In this document: one piece after another, positions 36,306 to 45,044 of the stretch
Layout: every line of letters starts with the position of its first letter
Numbering within the stretch: position 1 is the stretch's first letter
Source of the DNA: JABMNT01 sp048262655
GTDB taxonomy: Bacteria; Pseudomonadota; Alphaproteobacteria; Rhodospirillales; Casp-alpha2
NCBI GenBank assembly: GCA_048262655.1
Contig: JBLXEY010000004.1
Location: 62,001 to 126,000, forward strand
Direction: 5' to 3'
Length of the DNA stretch: 64,000 nucleotides
Made by a program: the position numbers and the translations under genes
Notes under the pieces: model-generated
Database searches by the model: none
Told to the model about the DNA's origin: nothing
The model's input: the letters and a program-made list of their open reading frames with translations, nothing else

Positions 36306-36877
36306 TCATTGTATCCTTCAGGCGGCGTATCGCGGTATGGCTCCATGCCAGAGCGAAAAATCTGCCCGCCATGTTGATGTTTAGGCAGCGCATCAAATTC
36401 GGTAGGACCTCCCGGCCGCGCAGGGCGACGCGGGAATTTCCCTAAACTCTTGACCCGATCGTACATGACAATAGCACCGGCGATACCGACGTTAACACAA
36501 AAAGACGTGGGGATTTTGATGATATGGTCACAACGTTCCGTCAGTTCTGGTGAGATGGAGCCACGCTCCGGCCCTAACACATAGGCTGCCTGACTGGGGT
36601 GGTGAAAGCTTGGGAGCTCTACGGCATCGGGTGTCAGTTCGATGCCAACCAGTGCGCACTTTTCCGGCAACTGGATCGTACTTAAGTCTGGAAACGAATA
36701 AAACGGGACATGGCCCAAACTGTCCGATGTGTCTGATTTTCCGCCTTCTTCACGGGTATAGGTGGCGGCCACCGTAAAGACAAAACTCGCACCAAAGGCG
36801 TGGGCTGTGCGGAACAGATTGCCCACATTCATTACTTTGTTGATACCTTCGACGCCAATGCCAAAATAGCCACGCAT
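36302..36877 (-). CDS. TrmH/SpoU-family RNA methyltransferase
   Basis: SPOUT-fold methylase of 191 aa. The three family motifs are NVGNLFRTAHAFGA (motif 1), VLGPERGSIS (motif 2) and CVNVGIAGAIVMYDR (motif 3), which together form the knotted SAM site. The target (rRNA or tRNA 2'-O) is not evident. The C-terminal tail (PRRPARPGGPTEF) is unusually Pro/Arg-rich. It is translationally coupled to the membrane protein gene downstream, an unexpected pairing. Confidence 0.88.
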   Translation of the reverse strand: MRGYFGIGVEGINKVMNVGNLFRTAHAFGASFVFTVAATYTREEGGKSDTSDSLGHVPFYSFPDLSTIQLPEKCALVGIELTPDAVELPSFHHPSQAAYVLGPERGSISPELTERCDHIIKIPTSFCVNVGIAGAIVMYDRVKSLGKFPRRPARPGGPTEFDALPKHQHGGQIFRSGMEPYRDTPPEGYND

Positions 36878-36953
36878 AGAGATTTCCTACTGGATGATTA
36901 ATCGACTTGCGCATAACCTCCTAGAAAAGGCGGAATATTTCAAGGAGAGCGTT

Positions 36954-37928
36954 ATGTGGGCGATGATATGCCGTGACTGGTGCGAGCCTGAACAACTGGA
37001 ACTGGATGACGTCGAGCCCCCTGAATTGGCAGCGGGCGAGGTCCGCATCGGGGTCCGGGCGGCAGGCCTTAACTTCGCGGATACGTTGATGATCAAAGGT
37101 GACTATCAAGTCAAACCGCCGCTTCCCTTTAGTCCCGGTCTGGAAGTCGCCGGAGATGTTTTGGAGGTCGCCGCCGACGTCACAAAATTCGTACCGGGCG
37201 ACCGCGTTATGGCGGTTGTGAATTACGGGGGGTATGCGGAAGAAGTCGCTGCGGCCGCGACAGACGTCTTTTTGATCCCCGATTCGCTGGGGTACGTGGA
37301 AGCTGCCGGGTTTCCGATTGCCTATGGCACGTCACATGTCGGTTTGCGCGATAAACTGAAACTCTCAGCGGGTGAGACATTGTTAGTGCATGGTGCCGCT
37401 GGCGGCGTTGGTTTGACGGCCGTTGAAATCGCAAAAAAAATTGGCGCGACAGTGATCGCGACAGCCGGTGGCCCCGACAAACTCAAAATCGCAAAAGACT
37501 ACGGCGCTGATCATTTGATCGATTATAGAACGGAAGACATCCGCGCACGGGTAAAAACCATAACCCACGGAAAGGGCGTTGATGCCGTTTATGATCCGGT
37601 TGGCGGCGATGTCTTTACCGCATCCTTGCGCTCGACGGCACAGGGCGGACGCATTTTGGTGGTCGGTTTCGCCAGTGGCACGGTCGCCCCGGTCCCGGCC
37701 AATATATTATTAGTTAAAAACATCAGCGTTATTGGTTTTTATTGGGGAGCCTATCGTAGCCTTGGCCCGAGCCTGCTAGCACGCTCTTTTGAAGAACTAC
37801 TGGCCTGGTCTAAAGCCGGAGACTTGCGGCCTCATGTCTCGCATACGTTCGATTTGGCAGATGCCTCGAAAGCCATGGAAATGCTCAAAAGTCGTAAATC
37901 AACGGGTAAAATAGTTTTAAAAATTTAA
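36954..37928 (+). CDS. NADPH:quinone oxidoreductase-like zinc-independent MDR protein
   Basis: Medium-chain dehydrogenase/reductase of 324 aa. It has GLNFADTLMIKGDY, PFSPGLEVAGDV, GDRVMAVV, the nucleotide-binding GAAGGVGLTAVEIAK and the C-terminal STGKIVLKI. No zinc-ligand pattern is present, as in the quinone-reductase (QOR) group. ATG 36954 follows AAGGAG at 36942-36947; the frame upstream to 36894 overlaps the divergent promoter region. The substrate may be a quinone or enone, or an acyl-CoA. Confidence 0.92.
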   Translation: MWAMICRDWCEPEQLELDDVEPPELAAGEVRIGVRAAGLNFADTLMIKGDYQVKPPLPFSPGLEVAGDVLEVAADVTKFVPGDRVMAVVNYGGYAEEVAAAATDVFLIPDSLGYVEAAGFPIAYGTSHVGLRDKLKLSAGETLLVHGAAGGVGLTAVEIAKKIGATVIATAGGPDKLKIAKDYGADHLIDYRTEDIRARVKTITHGKGVDAVYDPVGGDVFTASLRSTAQGGRILVVGFASGTVAPVPANILLVKNISVIGFYWGAYRSLGPSLLARSFEELLAWSKAGDLRPHVSHTFDLADASKAMEMLKSRKSTGKIVLKI

Positions 37929-37973
37929 GGAATTGCATGTTCCATTGCGCTTAATCAGGTGCCCAGGTGTCTC

Positions 37974-39059
37974 TTAAGTGATTAAGCGAAAGTCTTCGGT
38001 ACCCATGGATTGACCATTGATCATAATCTCTACCTTATGGGCGCCCGCGTAATGCTTGCGTGTGGTGAAATCTTTAAAGGTCTGAGATTTGGTTATGGTG
38101 ATTTCTTCGTCGGGTTTGAGAACCAGTTCTTTGAGCTTAAAAACCTTTGGCGCACACTGGCCGGATTTTTTGACGTAGTGGATTTTGTAATCAATCGCCA
38201 GTTTTTGCGAAGTCGACTTTTTAGATTTTAGATCGAAGCCAAACTCAATCTTTTCACCCAACTGGATTTGGGTGGCATTGATTTGAAGCGGACTAACGAT
38301 AATCTCTGGTTCAGCTTCGAAGTCAAACAGGGCAAAAGCGCGGGGATGGCCCTGCTTGAGCAAGCTGCGCGATGCATGTTTGGCAATCCAGGCACTATGG
38401 GGGTTTGATCTGTCCCAGGCATTAACCCAATCAAGCATCAGCTCCGGATTGTCTTTCGAGATATCGTTCAAATGATTGGCAACGGATTTGCGCACATAAA
38501 GCGCCTCATCAGCGCGCAGGCAATCGAGTATTTTGCGCGCCGGTGTTGGGTCTGCAATGAGCCTGGGGATCTTGAAGGACCAAGGCAGGCGCGGTCGGCT
38601 GCCTTCTGATGCCAAGCGGCGCACATGTTCGTTGTCACTTTCTGCCCATTGGGTCATGTGGATGATTGTCCGGTCAAAGTCGATTTTTAAAAATTCCCGA
38701 ATGGCAAATTCACTTGATGAATAGCGGGTAAAATGTTCAAGCGCGTCGATCGATAATTCGTAATGATCACGGCCATAGCGACCGACGTAATCGGGAAACA
38801 GCATGCTGGTAAACGACATGTCGTAGGGGATAACCAGCGGATAAATAATTTCAAGAGTTTGTGCGTAATCATCTGGCAAAACGCCGTGCATGAGTTCCGT
38901 TGTTCGTCGCAGGCGGTCCATCAGTTCTCGATCATCAAGGCCGTCGAGAGCATCCGTCAGAAACGTACCGGCATCGAAGTTGGGGTATGCCTGATACAAT
39001 CGGTCAGTGAAGGTCGTATAGAACTCTTCGTTGAACCAGTTTTTGAGCTCTTCCGCCAC
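37974..39059 (-). CDS. AlkC-like DNA alkylation repair protein with C-terminal Ig-like extension
   Basis: A 361-aa protein. Residues 1-255 match the HEAT-like repeat fold of AlkC/AlkD glycosylases, including RRLASEGSRPRLPW and the signature SVANHLNDISKDNP. From about 262 onward the sequence is strand-rich (ATQIQLGEKIEFGFDL, KLAIDYKIHYVKKSG, HKVEIMINGQSM) and looks like an immunoglobulin-type domain, which some AlkC proteins carry to grip DNA. It is predicted to excise alkylated purines such as 3-methyladenine. Single gene, convergent with the quinone oxidoreductase. Confidence 0.85.
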   Translation of the reverse strand: MAEELKNWFNEEFYTTFTDRLYQAYPNFDAGTFLTDALDGLDDRELMDRLRRTTELMHGVLPDDYAQTLEIIYPLVIPYDMSFTSMLFPDYVGRYGRDHYELSIDALEHFTRYSSSEFAIREFLKIDFDRTIIHMTQWAESDNEHVRRLASEGSRPRLPWSFKIPRLIADPTPARKILDCLRADEALYVRKSVANHLNDISKDNPELMLDWVNAWDRSNPHSAWIAKHASRSLLKQGHPRAFALFDFEAEPEIIVSPLQINATQIQLGEKIEFGFDLKSKKSTSQKLAIDYKIHYVKKSGQCAPKVFKLKELVLKPDEEITITKSQTFKDFTTRKHYAGAHKVEIMINGQSMGTEDFRLIT

Positions 39060-39214
39060 GCGTTGTCCCCTGATTTATTAGGATAAAGATAGGTCTTGCG
39101 CAAAATAAGCGCAGGATCCGAAAGAGCCAAGGGGGCATGGGGCTATTTCTTAAGACTGCTGACAAAGCGCAGAAGATGAGGGTACTACACCGGGCAAAAT
39201 AACGCGTCCAGGTG

Positions 39215-39718
39215 TCAGGCCCTCGGCTCTTTTAAATAATAGATCAGGTCAAGAGGCGGCGGCGTAATCTCGGCCTGTGATAAAAGCCCATGAACCTGAC
39301 CGCGATGGTGTGTCGCATGATTAAACAGGTGGGTCAGAACGTGATTCATTGGTGTTTCTGTTTTGGCAGGATCGGTAATGGGTGTGTAAACGAGATTGCG
39401 ACCCAAGATGCCCTCATCCATGTCGTCAATAACCTGACAAATACGTGCGTCTTCACTTTCGCGTGCCGCAGCAAGACCGTCCAGCGTATCGTAAAGTTGT
39501 GCACCCAAATCCGTCAGTCCGCTGTCGATGGCAGTTATCCGGCCCAACCAAACCCGATCTGCAACGAGAATATGGTTGAGGGTCCCATGAATGGAGCCGA
39601 AAAAAGCGCCTCGATCCAAAAAATAGGCCTCAGAGCTGAGCGAACGTGCCGCGGCTATGAGGCGCTTATTGGCCCAAGTGCCGTAACCCGCCATCATTTG
39701 AAAATGTGATTTATCCAT
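39215..39718 (-). CDS. DinB family protein
   Basis: Four-helix-bundle protein of 167 aa from ATG 39718 (MDKSHFQMMAGYGTW). The three metal-ligand histidines of the DinB/YfiT fold are seen in TLNHILVAD and NHATHHRGQ. The frame is open to TTG 39748, but that lies beside the upstream terminator and has no ribosome-binding site. DinB proteins are often thiol-dependent (bacillithiol, mycothiol or glutathione) transferases or metalloproteins; the substrate is unknown. Confidence 0.88.
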   Translation of the reverse strand: MDKSHFQMMAGYGTWANKRLIAAARSLSSEAYFLDRGAFFGSIHGTLNHILVADRVWLGRITAIDSGLTDLGAQLYDTLDGLAAARESEDARICQVIDDMDEGILGRNLVYTPITDPAKTETPMNHVLTHLFNHATHHRGQVHGLLSQAEITPPPLDLIYYLKEPRA

Positions 39719-39753
39719 AAGTCTAAGTCTCGCATGGCTGATACTCAAAAAAA

Positions 39754-39777
39754 AGGACCGGAATGAAAGCCGGTCCT
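39754..39777 (-). terminator. Intrinsic terminator (second of a tandem pair)
   Basis: Stem AGGACCGG/CCGGTCCT with an eight-base loop, followed on the minus strand by a run of eight T. Lies downstream of the DUF1127 gene and upstream of the DinB gene. Confidence 0.85.
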
Positions 39778-39796
39778 ATAGGGTAGGGATAAAAAT

Positions 39797-39829
39797 CCCT
39801 GCGGGGCTGCGTGTTAAAACCCCGCAGGG
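39797..39829 (-). terminator. Intrinsic terminator (first of a tandem pair)
   Basis: Perfect 10-bp GC-rich stem CCCTGCGGGG/CCCCGCAGGG with a 13-base loop, followed on the minus strand by ATTTTTAT. It lies 23 bases after the DUF1127 stop codon. Confidence 0.82.
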
Positions 39830-39851
39830 GAGGTGACGGTGGATTTCACCA

Positions 39852-40100
39852 TCAGGGGACTAAAAATGACTTACTGGCTTCTGCGTCGGCTTCCGTCCGG
39901 GTCCAGCCAATATCTTTCAACTGAGCGTCCGACAAAGACCGGATATGCTTACGCTCATCAATGCGGGTTTGCCATGTGTATAGCTGGGCAATTGCTTTTT
40001 CTGGAAGCTGCACGACCGTGCGGAAAAGATTTGTTGCAGCTGCGGCGAAATCACCTGCCTGATGAGTAGCGGTTAAGGCGTTATTTTCAAATCTGGACAT
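39852..40100 (-). CDS. DUF1127 domain small protein
   Basis: An 82-aa protein whose C-terminal half carries the DUF1127 (YjiS-like) helix pair RIDERKHIRSLSDAQLKDIGWTR. The family is basic, short and common in alphaproteobacteria, where some members bind RNA and affect phosphate or carbon metabolism and stress responses. ATG 40100 (MSRFENNA) has GGAAAGGAA about ten bases upstream; the longer frame to 40220 runs through the promoter region. Two terminators follow it, hinting at strong expression. Confidence 0.85.
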   Translation of the reverse strand: MSRFENNALTATHQAGDFAAAATNLFRTVVQLPEKAIAQLYTWQTRIDERKHIRSLSDAQLKDIGWTRTEADAEASKSFLVP

Positions 40101-40338
40101 TTCAATGTTCCTTTCCGAACAGTCCCGTACTTTCCAAGTCCCGGGGTTTAGGTTGTGTTGATGGAAGTGTTGTAGCGGGAAACAAAAAATCCAACAAACG
40201 ATCTTTTTTGATGCATGCATTAGTAAAATTAATGTGAATGTATCGATACAATGTCATTAAATGGCAGTATATATGTACTTTTTGTGAATGTTGTCAGTTT
40301 CTGCTTGCCCAAAAGATAATAATTTTTTATTAAAATCT
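40101..40338. promoter_or_regulatory. AT-rich divergent promoter region with a 12-bp palindrome
   Basis: Shared upstream region of the DUF1127 gene (minus) and the GcvA-like regulator (plus). It contains the perfect palindrome TGTATCGATACA at 40239-40250 and ATGCATGCAT at 40211-40220. The first could be an operator, possibly for autoregulation by the LysR-type protein; binding is not shown. Confidence 0.4.
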
Positions 40339-41226
40339 ATGGCCCGACGCATTCCACCTTTGAACGCCTTAAAGTCTTTTGAAGCGGCTGCACGACATCT
40401 CAGCTTTACCAAAGCGGCAGAGGAACTTTTCGTGACGCAGGCTGCGGTCAGCCATCAAATAAAGACATTAGAAGAATTTTTGGGGATCCCCCTGTTTCGC
40501 CGCCTGAACAGATCTTTGCTGCTCACGGATGAAGGACAGATCCTTTTTCCGGCCATGAGTGAAGCGCTGGACCTGATTATGGTAACGACTGATCGGTTGC
40601 ATCGCTACCAGCAGACAGGATTGTTAAACATTGCGACGATGGATTCCCTTGCCGCCAATTGGCTTGTCCCGCGTCTTGGCAGATTTCGCCGTGCCAATCC
40701 AGATATAGATGTGCGGGTCACAACGTCAGATCAACTTATTGATTATGCACGAGACGGAATCGAATTGGGCATCCGCTATGGTCGCGGCAGTTGGCCCGGA
40801 TTGCATGTCACCCATTTGATGACAGAAGAACTCTTTCCGGTCTGCAGCCCTAAGCTGCTGGAAGAGGGGCCGCCGCTGAAAAAACCGGATGACCTTAAAC
40901 ATTATACCCTTTTGCACGATGATATGCGCGAGGATTGGCGTATGTGGTTAATGGCAGTGGGCGCAACGGAAGTTGATCCAACCCGTGGACCGGGGTTCAA
41001 ACATTCGAATTTTGTTTATCAGGCGGCCGTGTTCGGAGAGGGCGTTGCCTTGGGGCGCAGTGTTTTGGTCGCTGATGAAATTGAGCAGGGCCGGTTGGTC
41101 AAGGTTCTGGATTTTGCCCTGCCTGCAAATTACGCCTACTGGATCGTTTCCCCGCACGCGATGGCTGACAATCCAAAGGTTGAATTGTTCAGGAACTGGT
41201 TGCTGGACGAAGCATCAGAAACATAA
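40339..41226 (+). CDS. LysR-family regulator, GcvA type
   Basis: A 295-aa transcription factor. The N-terminal winged helix-turn-helix is GcvA-like (PPLNALKSFEAAARHLSFTK, EELFVTQAAVSHQI, FRRLNRSLLLTDEG) and is followed by a periplasmic-binding-protein-like effector domain (90-290). Start ATG 40339; the frame is open to 40288. GcvA-type regulators control varied genes in alphaproteobacteria, and no glycine-cleavage genes are nearby. Targets may include the divergent DUF1127 gene. Confidence 0.9.
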   Translation: MARRIPPLNALKSFEAAARHLSFTKAAEELFVTQAAVSHQIKTLEEFLGIPLFRRLNRSLLLTDEGQILFPAMSEALDLIMVTTDRLHRYQQTGLLNIATMDSLAANWLVPRLGRFRRANPDIDVRVTTSDQLIDYARDGIELGIRYGRGSWPGLHVTHLMTEELFPVCSPKLLEEGPPLKKPDDLKHYTLLHDDMREDWRMWLMAVGATEVDPTRGPGFKHSNFVYQAAVFGEGVALGRSVLVADEIEQGRLVKVLDFALPANYAYWIVSPHAMADNPKVELFRNWLLDEASET

Positions 41227-41259
41227 GCTGTCTGGCACGCTGAAACCGGGTTCGCGTGT

Positions 41260-43212
41260 TTAAACGGTCAATTCCTGGCGGTCCTTAAAATGGTCTAGTG
41301 CTTCCGGGTTTGCCAATGCTTCAACATTTTTAACCGTTCGCCCGTGCACAACATCGCGGACAGCCAGCTCCGTGATCTTACCTGACTTGGTGCGGGGAAT
41401 ATCCGTCACTTGCAGAACGCGCGCCGGGACGTGCCGCGGGGTGCAGGTCGCACGCACCTGAGCCTGAATTTTTTTGATCAAATCGTCATCGAGCGTTAAA
41501 TCTTCGCTGAGGACAACGAACAGGATAACGCGGACATCGTTGTCCCAATCCTGGCCGACGACGATGCTTTCTTTCACTTCGCCTAAACGCTCGACCTGGC
41601 GATAGATTTCCGCGGTTCCGATGCGCACGCCACCGGGGTTCAACGTGGCATCCGAGCGTCCAAACATCACATAACCGCCGTGATCTGTATATTCGACGAA
41701 ATCGCCATGACACCAGATGTTTTCATAAACATCGAAGTAGGCGTCATGATAGCGCCGGCCATCGTCATCGCCTAAAAAGCCGATGGGGACGGAAGGGAAG
41801 GTTTGTTTGCAAACCAGTTCGCCCTTTTCTCCTTTAAGCGAATTTCCTTCTTCGTCAAAAACGTCAACGTCCATCCCCAACACGGCCTGTTGGATTTCGC
41901 CCTGCCAGACCGGTTTCGTCGGGTCTCCTGACATGAAGCAGCCGACAATATCTGTGCCGCCCGTAAAGGAAACCAGATGGAAATCCTTTTTTATGCCATC
42001 ATAGACAAATTCAAACCCTTCCGGCGCCAGAGGTGATCCGGTTGAACACATGACATCAAGCGAGGCGAGTTTATGCGTATCAATCGGGCGATGGCCACTT
42101 TTTGCCAGAGCGTCAATAAACTTGGCCGACGTGCCGAACAGGGTCATATTTTCTGCATCGGCGTAGTCAAACAAGATGTGGGAGCTTGGATAAAACGGCG
42201 AGCCGTCATAAAGAAGAAGGGTCGCTCCCCAGGCCAGCCCGCTGACCAGCCAATTCCACATCATCCAGCCACAGGTGGTAAAGAAGAAAACCCGATCATC
42301 GCGTTTAATGTTGCAATGAAAAAGATGCTCGGACGCATGCTTCAAGAGACAGCCGCCCGCCGAATGTATGATGCATTTCGGCGCTCCGGTAGTGCCCGAA
42401 GAAAACATGATATAGAGGGGGTGATCGAACGGTAGCTGCGCAAACTTGATTTCGCCGGCTGGGTTTTGCTCCAGCATATCTTCCCAATTGACCGCGTTCG
42501 CGATCCCGGATAAATCGGACGGCTGATCCAGATAGTTAATGACGATGACGTTTTCGACCGTAGGCAACAGATCTGTAATTTCTTCAACCTTGTCCAGGCT
42601 GTCATGTGTTTTGCCATTGTAATGATAGCCGTTTACGCAAAACAGCACCTTCGGTTTGATTTGACTAAAGCGGTCAAGCACACCCTGCACGCCAAAATCA
42701 GGCGAGCACGACGACCAGACGGCACCAATACTGCTGGCAGCCAGCATGGCGATAATGGTCTCCGGCAGGTTGGGAAGGTACCCCGCGACCCGGTCATCTT
42801 TCTTAATACCCAATTTGATCAGCGCCAGGGCTACGCTGGAAACCTGGTCATAGAGTGTCTTGTAACTCATCCGTCGTTTGACTTTGTCCTCCCCCCAAAA
42901 AACAAAAGCATCTGCATCATCGCGGCGTTTTAGTAGATTTTCAGCGTAATTGAACCGGGCTTCTGGAAACCATTTGGCACCAGGTAGTTTGTGTTTGTCG
43001 GTGATTTCGGGTCCTGCCCAGCTTTCCCCATTGAATTGAGCGAAGGTGACAAGACTGCGCCAAAATTTTTCCATCTCGGTGACGGAGAATTGAGAAAGTT
43101 CATCCGTATTTGATAGAGATGTGCCCCAGTCTGCATTGATTTTGTCCATCAATGGAAACACGTTGGCGTTTTTAATGCGTTCAGGATCAGGGGTCCAAAG
43201 AGGCTGTGTCAC
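41260..43212 (-). CDS. Acetoacetate-CoA ligase
   Basis: Acyl-adenylate-forming enzyme of 650 aa. The P-loop-like motif is MFSSGTTGAPK. FTGGTDIVGCF, the hinge region GRSDATLNPGGVRIG and the C-terminal catalytic Lys in RTKSGKITE are visible. The N-terminal LWTPDPERIKNANVF and the length separate acetoacetyl-CoA synthetases from ordinary acetyl-CoA synthetases (GNLVIKxPWP absent). It activates acetoacetate for polyhydroxybutyrate turnover, ketone-body use or leucine breakdown. Convergent with the LysR-type gene. Confidence 0.95.
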   Translation of the reverse strand: MTQPLWTPDPERIKNANVFPLMDKINADWGTSLSNTDELSQFSVTEMEKFWRSLVTFAQFNGESWAGPEITDKHKLPGAKWFPEARFNYAENLLKRRDDADAFVFWGEDKVKRRMSYKTLYDQVSSVALALIKLGIKKDDRVAGYLPNLPETIIAMLAASSIGAVWSSCSPDFGVQGVLDRFSQIKPKVLFCVNGYHYNGKTHDSLDKVEEITDLLPTVENVIVINYLDQPSDLSGIANAVNWEDMLEQNPAGEIKFAQLPFDHPLYIMFSSGTTGAPKCIIHSAGGCLLKHASEHLFHCNIKRDDRVFFFTTCGWMMWNWLVSGLAWGATLLLYDGSPFYPSSHILFDYADAENMTLFGTSAKFIDALAKSGHRPIDTHKLASLDVMCSTGSPLAPEGFEFVYDGIKKDFHLVSFTGGTDIVGCFMSGDPTKPVWQGEIQQAVLGMDVDVFDEEGNSLKGEKGELVCKQTFPSVPIGFLGDDDGRRYHDAYFDVYENIWCHGDFVEYTDHGGYVMFGRSDATLNPGGVRIGTAEIYRQVERLGEVKESIVVGQDWDNDVRVILFVVLSEDLTLDDDLIKKIQAQVRATCTPRHVPARVLQVTDIPRTKSGKITELAVRDVVHGRTVKNVEALANPEALDHFKDRQELTV

Positions 43213-43365
43213 AAATAGATCTCCAGGTTGGCTTAAGCTTAACGTTATCTGGCGCCAGTATGCGGAGCTAATTGTGCAGCATCAAGCGCGGTTTTGGGGT
43301 GCAGCGTTCAGGCCGAAATTTTTACGAACACGGTTGCCGTGTGATGCTGTTTTGGGGCCTGATCG

Positions 43366-43656
43366 TTACGATATTTGATCCATGAATGTGGCCAATCGGA
43401 TATCTTTCTCGGACAGGCCCTGAACGTCGTGCGTTGTCAGGGTGACATCGACGCGATTGTAAACGTTAAACCATTCGGGATGATGGTCGGCTTTTTCCGC
43501 TTCCATGGCCACCCGGCTCATGAACCCGAAGGCGGCATTGAAATTCTTAAAAACGAAGGTTTTTTGGATGGCATCACGCTCTGTTACCTCAGTCCAGCCG
43601 GACAAGGTTGAGAGAGCTTTCATGCGTTCTGATTTATCCAGTTTTTGTGTTTTCAA
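43366..43656 (-). CDS. phhB: 4a-hydroxytetrahydrobiopterin dehydratase
   Basis: Pterin-4a-carbinolamine dehydratase of 96 aa. The motif EKADHHPEWFNVYNRVDVTLTTHD contains the catalytic histidines. It recycles the pterin cofactor of phenylalanine hydroxylase; no such hydroxylase gene is in this window, and the protein may serve another pterin or a moonlighting role. Its first 23 bases overlap the end of the response regulator gene upstream, so the two may be co-translated. Confidence 0.95.
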   Translation of the reverse strand: MKTQKLDKSERMKALSTLSGWTEVTERDAIQKTFVFKNFNAAFGFMSRVAMEAEKADHHPEWFNVYNRVDVTLTTHDVQGLSEKDIRLATFMDQIS

Positions 43657-43987
43657 TGGCTTTGATCAGTTCTTTCAAGGCGAAGGGTTTTAGCAGGAGC
43701 CTGTCCGCGCCCAGTTTGCCGCTATTTTCTAGATAGTCCGGGTTCCCGGAAATGGCAATTATCTTTACGACCTGGTCAATTTCACGAATGGCCAGAATGG
43801 CTTCAATACCTTCCCCGTCATCCATGACAATATCTGTGACAACAACGGCCGGGCGGATTTGTTTAAAACGCTCGAGGCCAACCGAGCCGTTTTGTGCATC
43901 ATAAACACGATAACAGGCGTTTTCCAAACCTTCGCACAATTGTTCTCGAAGAACATCGTTATCTTCAATGACCAAGACTTGTAGCAT
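43634..43987 (-). CDS. Single-domain response regulator
   Basis: CheY-like receiver of 117 aa. The acidic pair is in VIEDND, the phospho-acceptor Asp in VTDIVMDDGEG, Ser in AISGNP and the conserved Lys in LLKPFALKEL. There is no output domain, so it acts through another protein. The stop codon lies 23 bases inside the PCD gene, an odd partner. No histidine kinase is adjacent. Confidence 0.92.
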   Translation of the reverse strand: MLQVLVIEDNDVLREQLCEGLENACYRVYDAQNGSVGLERFKQIRPAVVVTDIVMDDGEGIEAILAIREIDQVVKIIAISGNPDYLENSGKLGADRLLLKPFALKELIKAIENTKTG

Positions 43988-44108
43988 CTGAGGAGTATAG
44001 GAGATGTGGGTTTCGAGTTACGTTCACTTGCGATCACGGCTCCGCGATACATTGCGTTGCAGCTATCATCTCTCTCATTCTGGTCAGGCTCATGGGCTGG
44101 GAGCGGGA

Positions 44109-45044
44109 TTAACCAGCGATCCAATTGAGTAAAAGGGCAACGCTCAGAACAGACAGGCCGGTCGATATCAGGGTTGTCGAGGTTGCGCGCGCCACATAGA
44201 TACCGTATCCGCTCGCGTATATGAAAACGTTGGCACCTGTTGGCAGCGCCGCTGTCAGGGTGGCGACAGTGGTCCACAAAGGGTCCAGTTCAAACACGTA
44301 AGTTGCCATGGCGTAAACGAGCAAAGGGTGTGCAATCAGCTTTAGGCAGACAATACTTAGGCTCTCGTTGATTTTGCCGGCAATCCGATACGTGACCAAA
44401 GACGCGCCCAGCGCAAACAAGGCACATGGGGCGGCAGCGGCACTCAATAGGGCGGTGAACCGGTCCAAGGCCTGTGGCAAAGGTAAATCCAGTGTCGCCA
44501 GTGGCAGCGCCAGCACGATGGCGATGACGACCGGGTTCGAAGCCAGCGTCTTCACAGATGCCCTTATAATTTCCAGCTTTGATTTGTTTTCGCCGCGACC
44601 GGTCTCGATGATCAGGGCCGTCAGGGTAATAAACATAGGGTTATGGAAGCTGATAATAATGAGCAACGGTAACATACCTGCCTCGCCATAAAGTGCGTAG
44701 ATCAGGGGAAGGCCCAACATTACAACGTTTCCATAGATGCTGCCCATGCCGAAAATCGCTAATTGATCGACCGGGAGCCGGAACAAAATGCGCCCCACCG
44801 CCAGCGCAGCAAAATACAAAAGATAGCTGCCCCCATAATAAGCCAGCAGGATTGAAAGATCGTCGACATCAGGGACATCGTTGCGGGCGACAGTGCGAAA
44901 CATCAGAACCGGGACGGCAACATAAAAGACGAAGTGCGTCAGGCCCTGAATGCCATCTGGCGTTAGCAGACGCGTCCGACCGACGACGTACCCACACAGC
45001 ACTAGCCCAAAAATAGGCAGAATGATATCGATCGTCAGTTCCAT
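44109..45044 (-). CDS. AEC (auxin efflux carrier) family transporter
   Basis: Inner-membrane transporter of 311 aa with ten predicted spans in two five-span halves. It has the AEC-typical YGNVVMLGLPLIYALYG in span 4 and TLTAALPTGANVFIYASGYG in span 9. Homologues export or import malate, malonate or other carboxylates; the substrate is not determined. It stands alone, with 121 bases to the response regulator gene. Confidence 0.9.
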   Translation of the reverse strand: MELTIDIILPIFGLVLCGYVVGRTRLLTPDGIQGLTHFVFYVAVPVLMFRTVARNDVPDVDDLSILLAYYGGSYLLYFAALAVGRILFRLPVDQLAIFGMGSIYGNVVMLGLPLIYALYGEAGMLPLLIIISFHNPMFITLTALIIETGRGENKSKLEIIRASVKTLASNPVVIAIVLALPLATLDLPLPQALDRFTALLSAAAAPCALFALGASLVTYRIAGKINESLSIVCLKLIAHPLLVYAMATYVFELDPLWTTVATLTAALPTGANVFIYASGYGIYVARATSTTLISTGLSVLSVALLLNWIAG

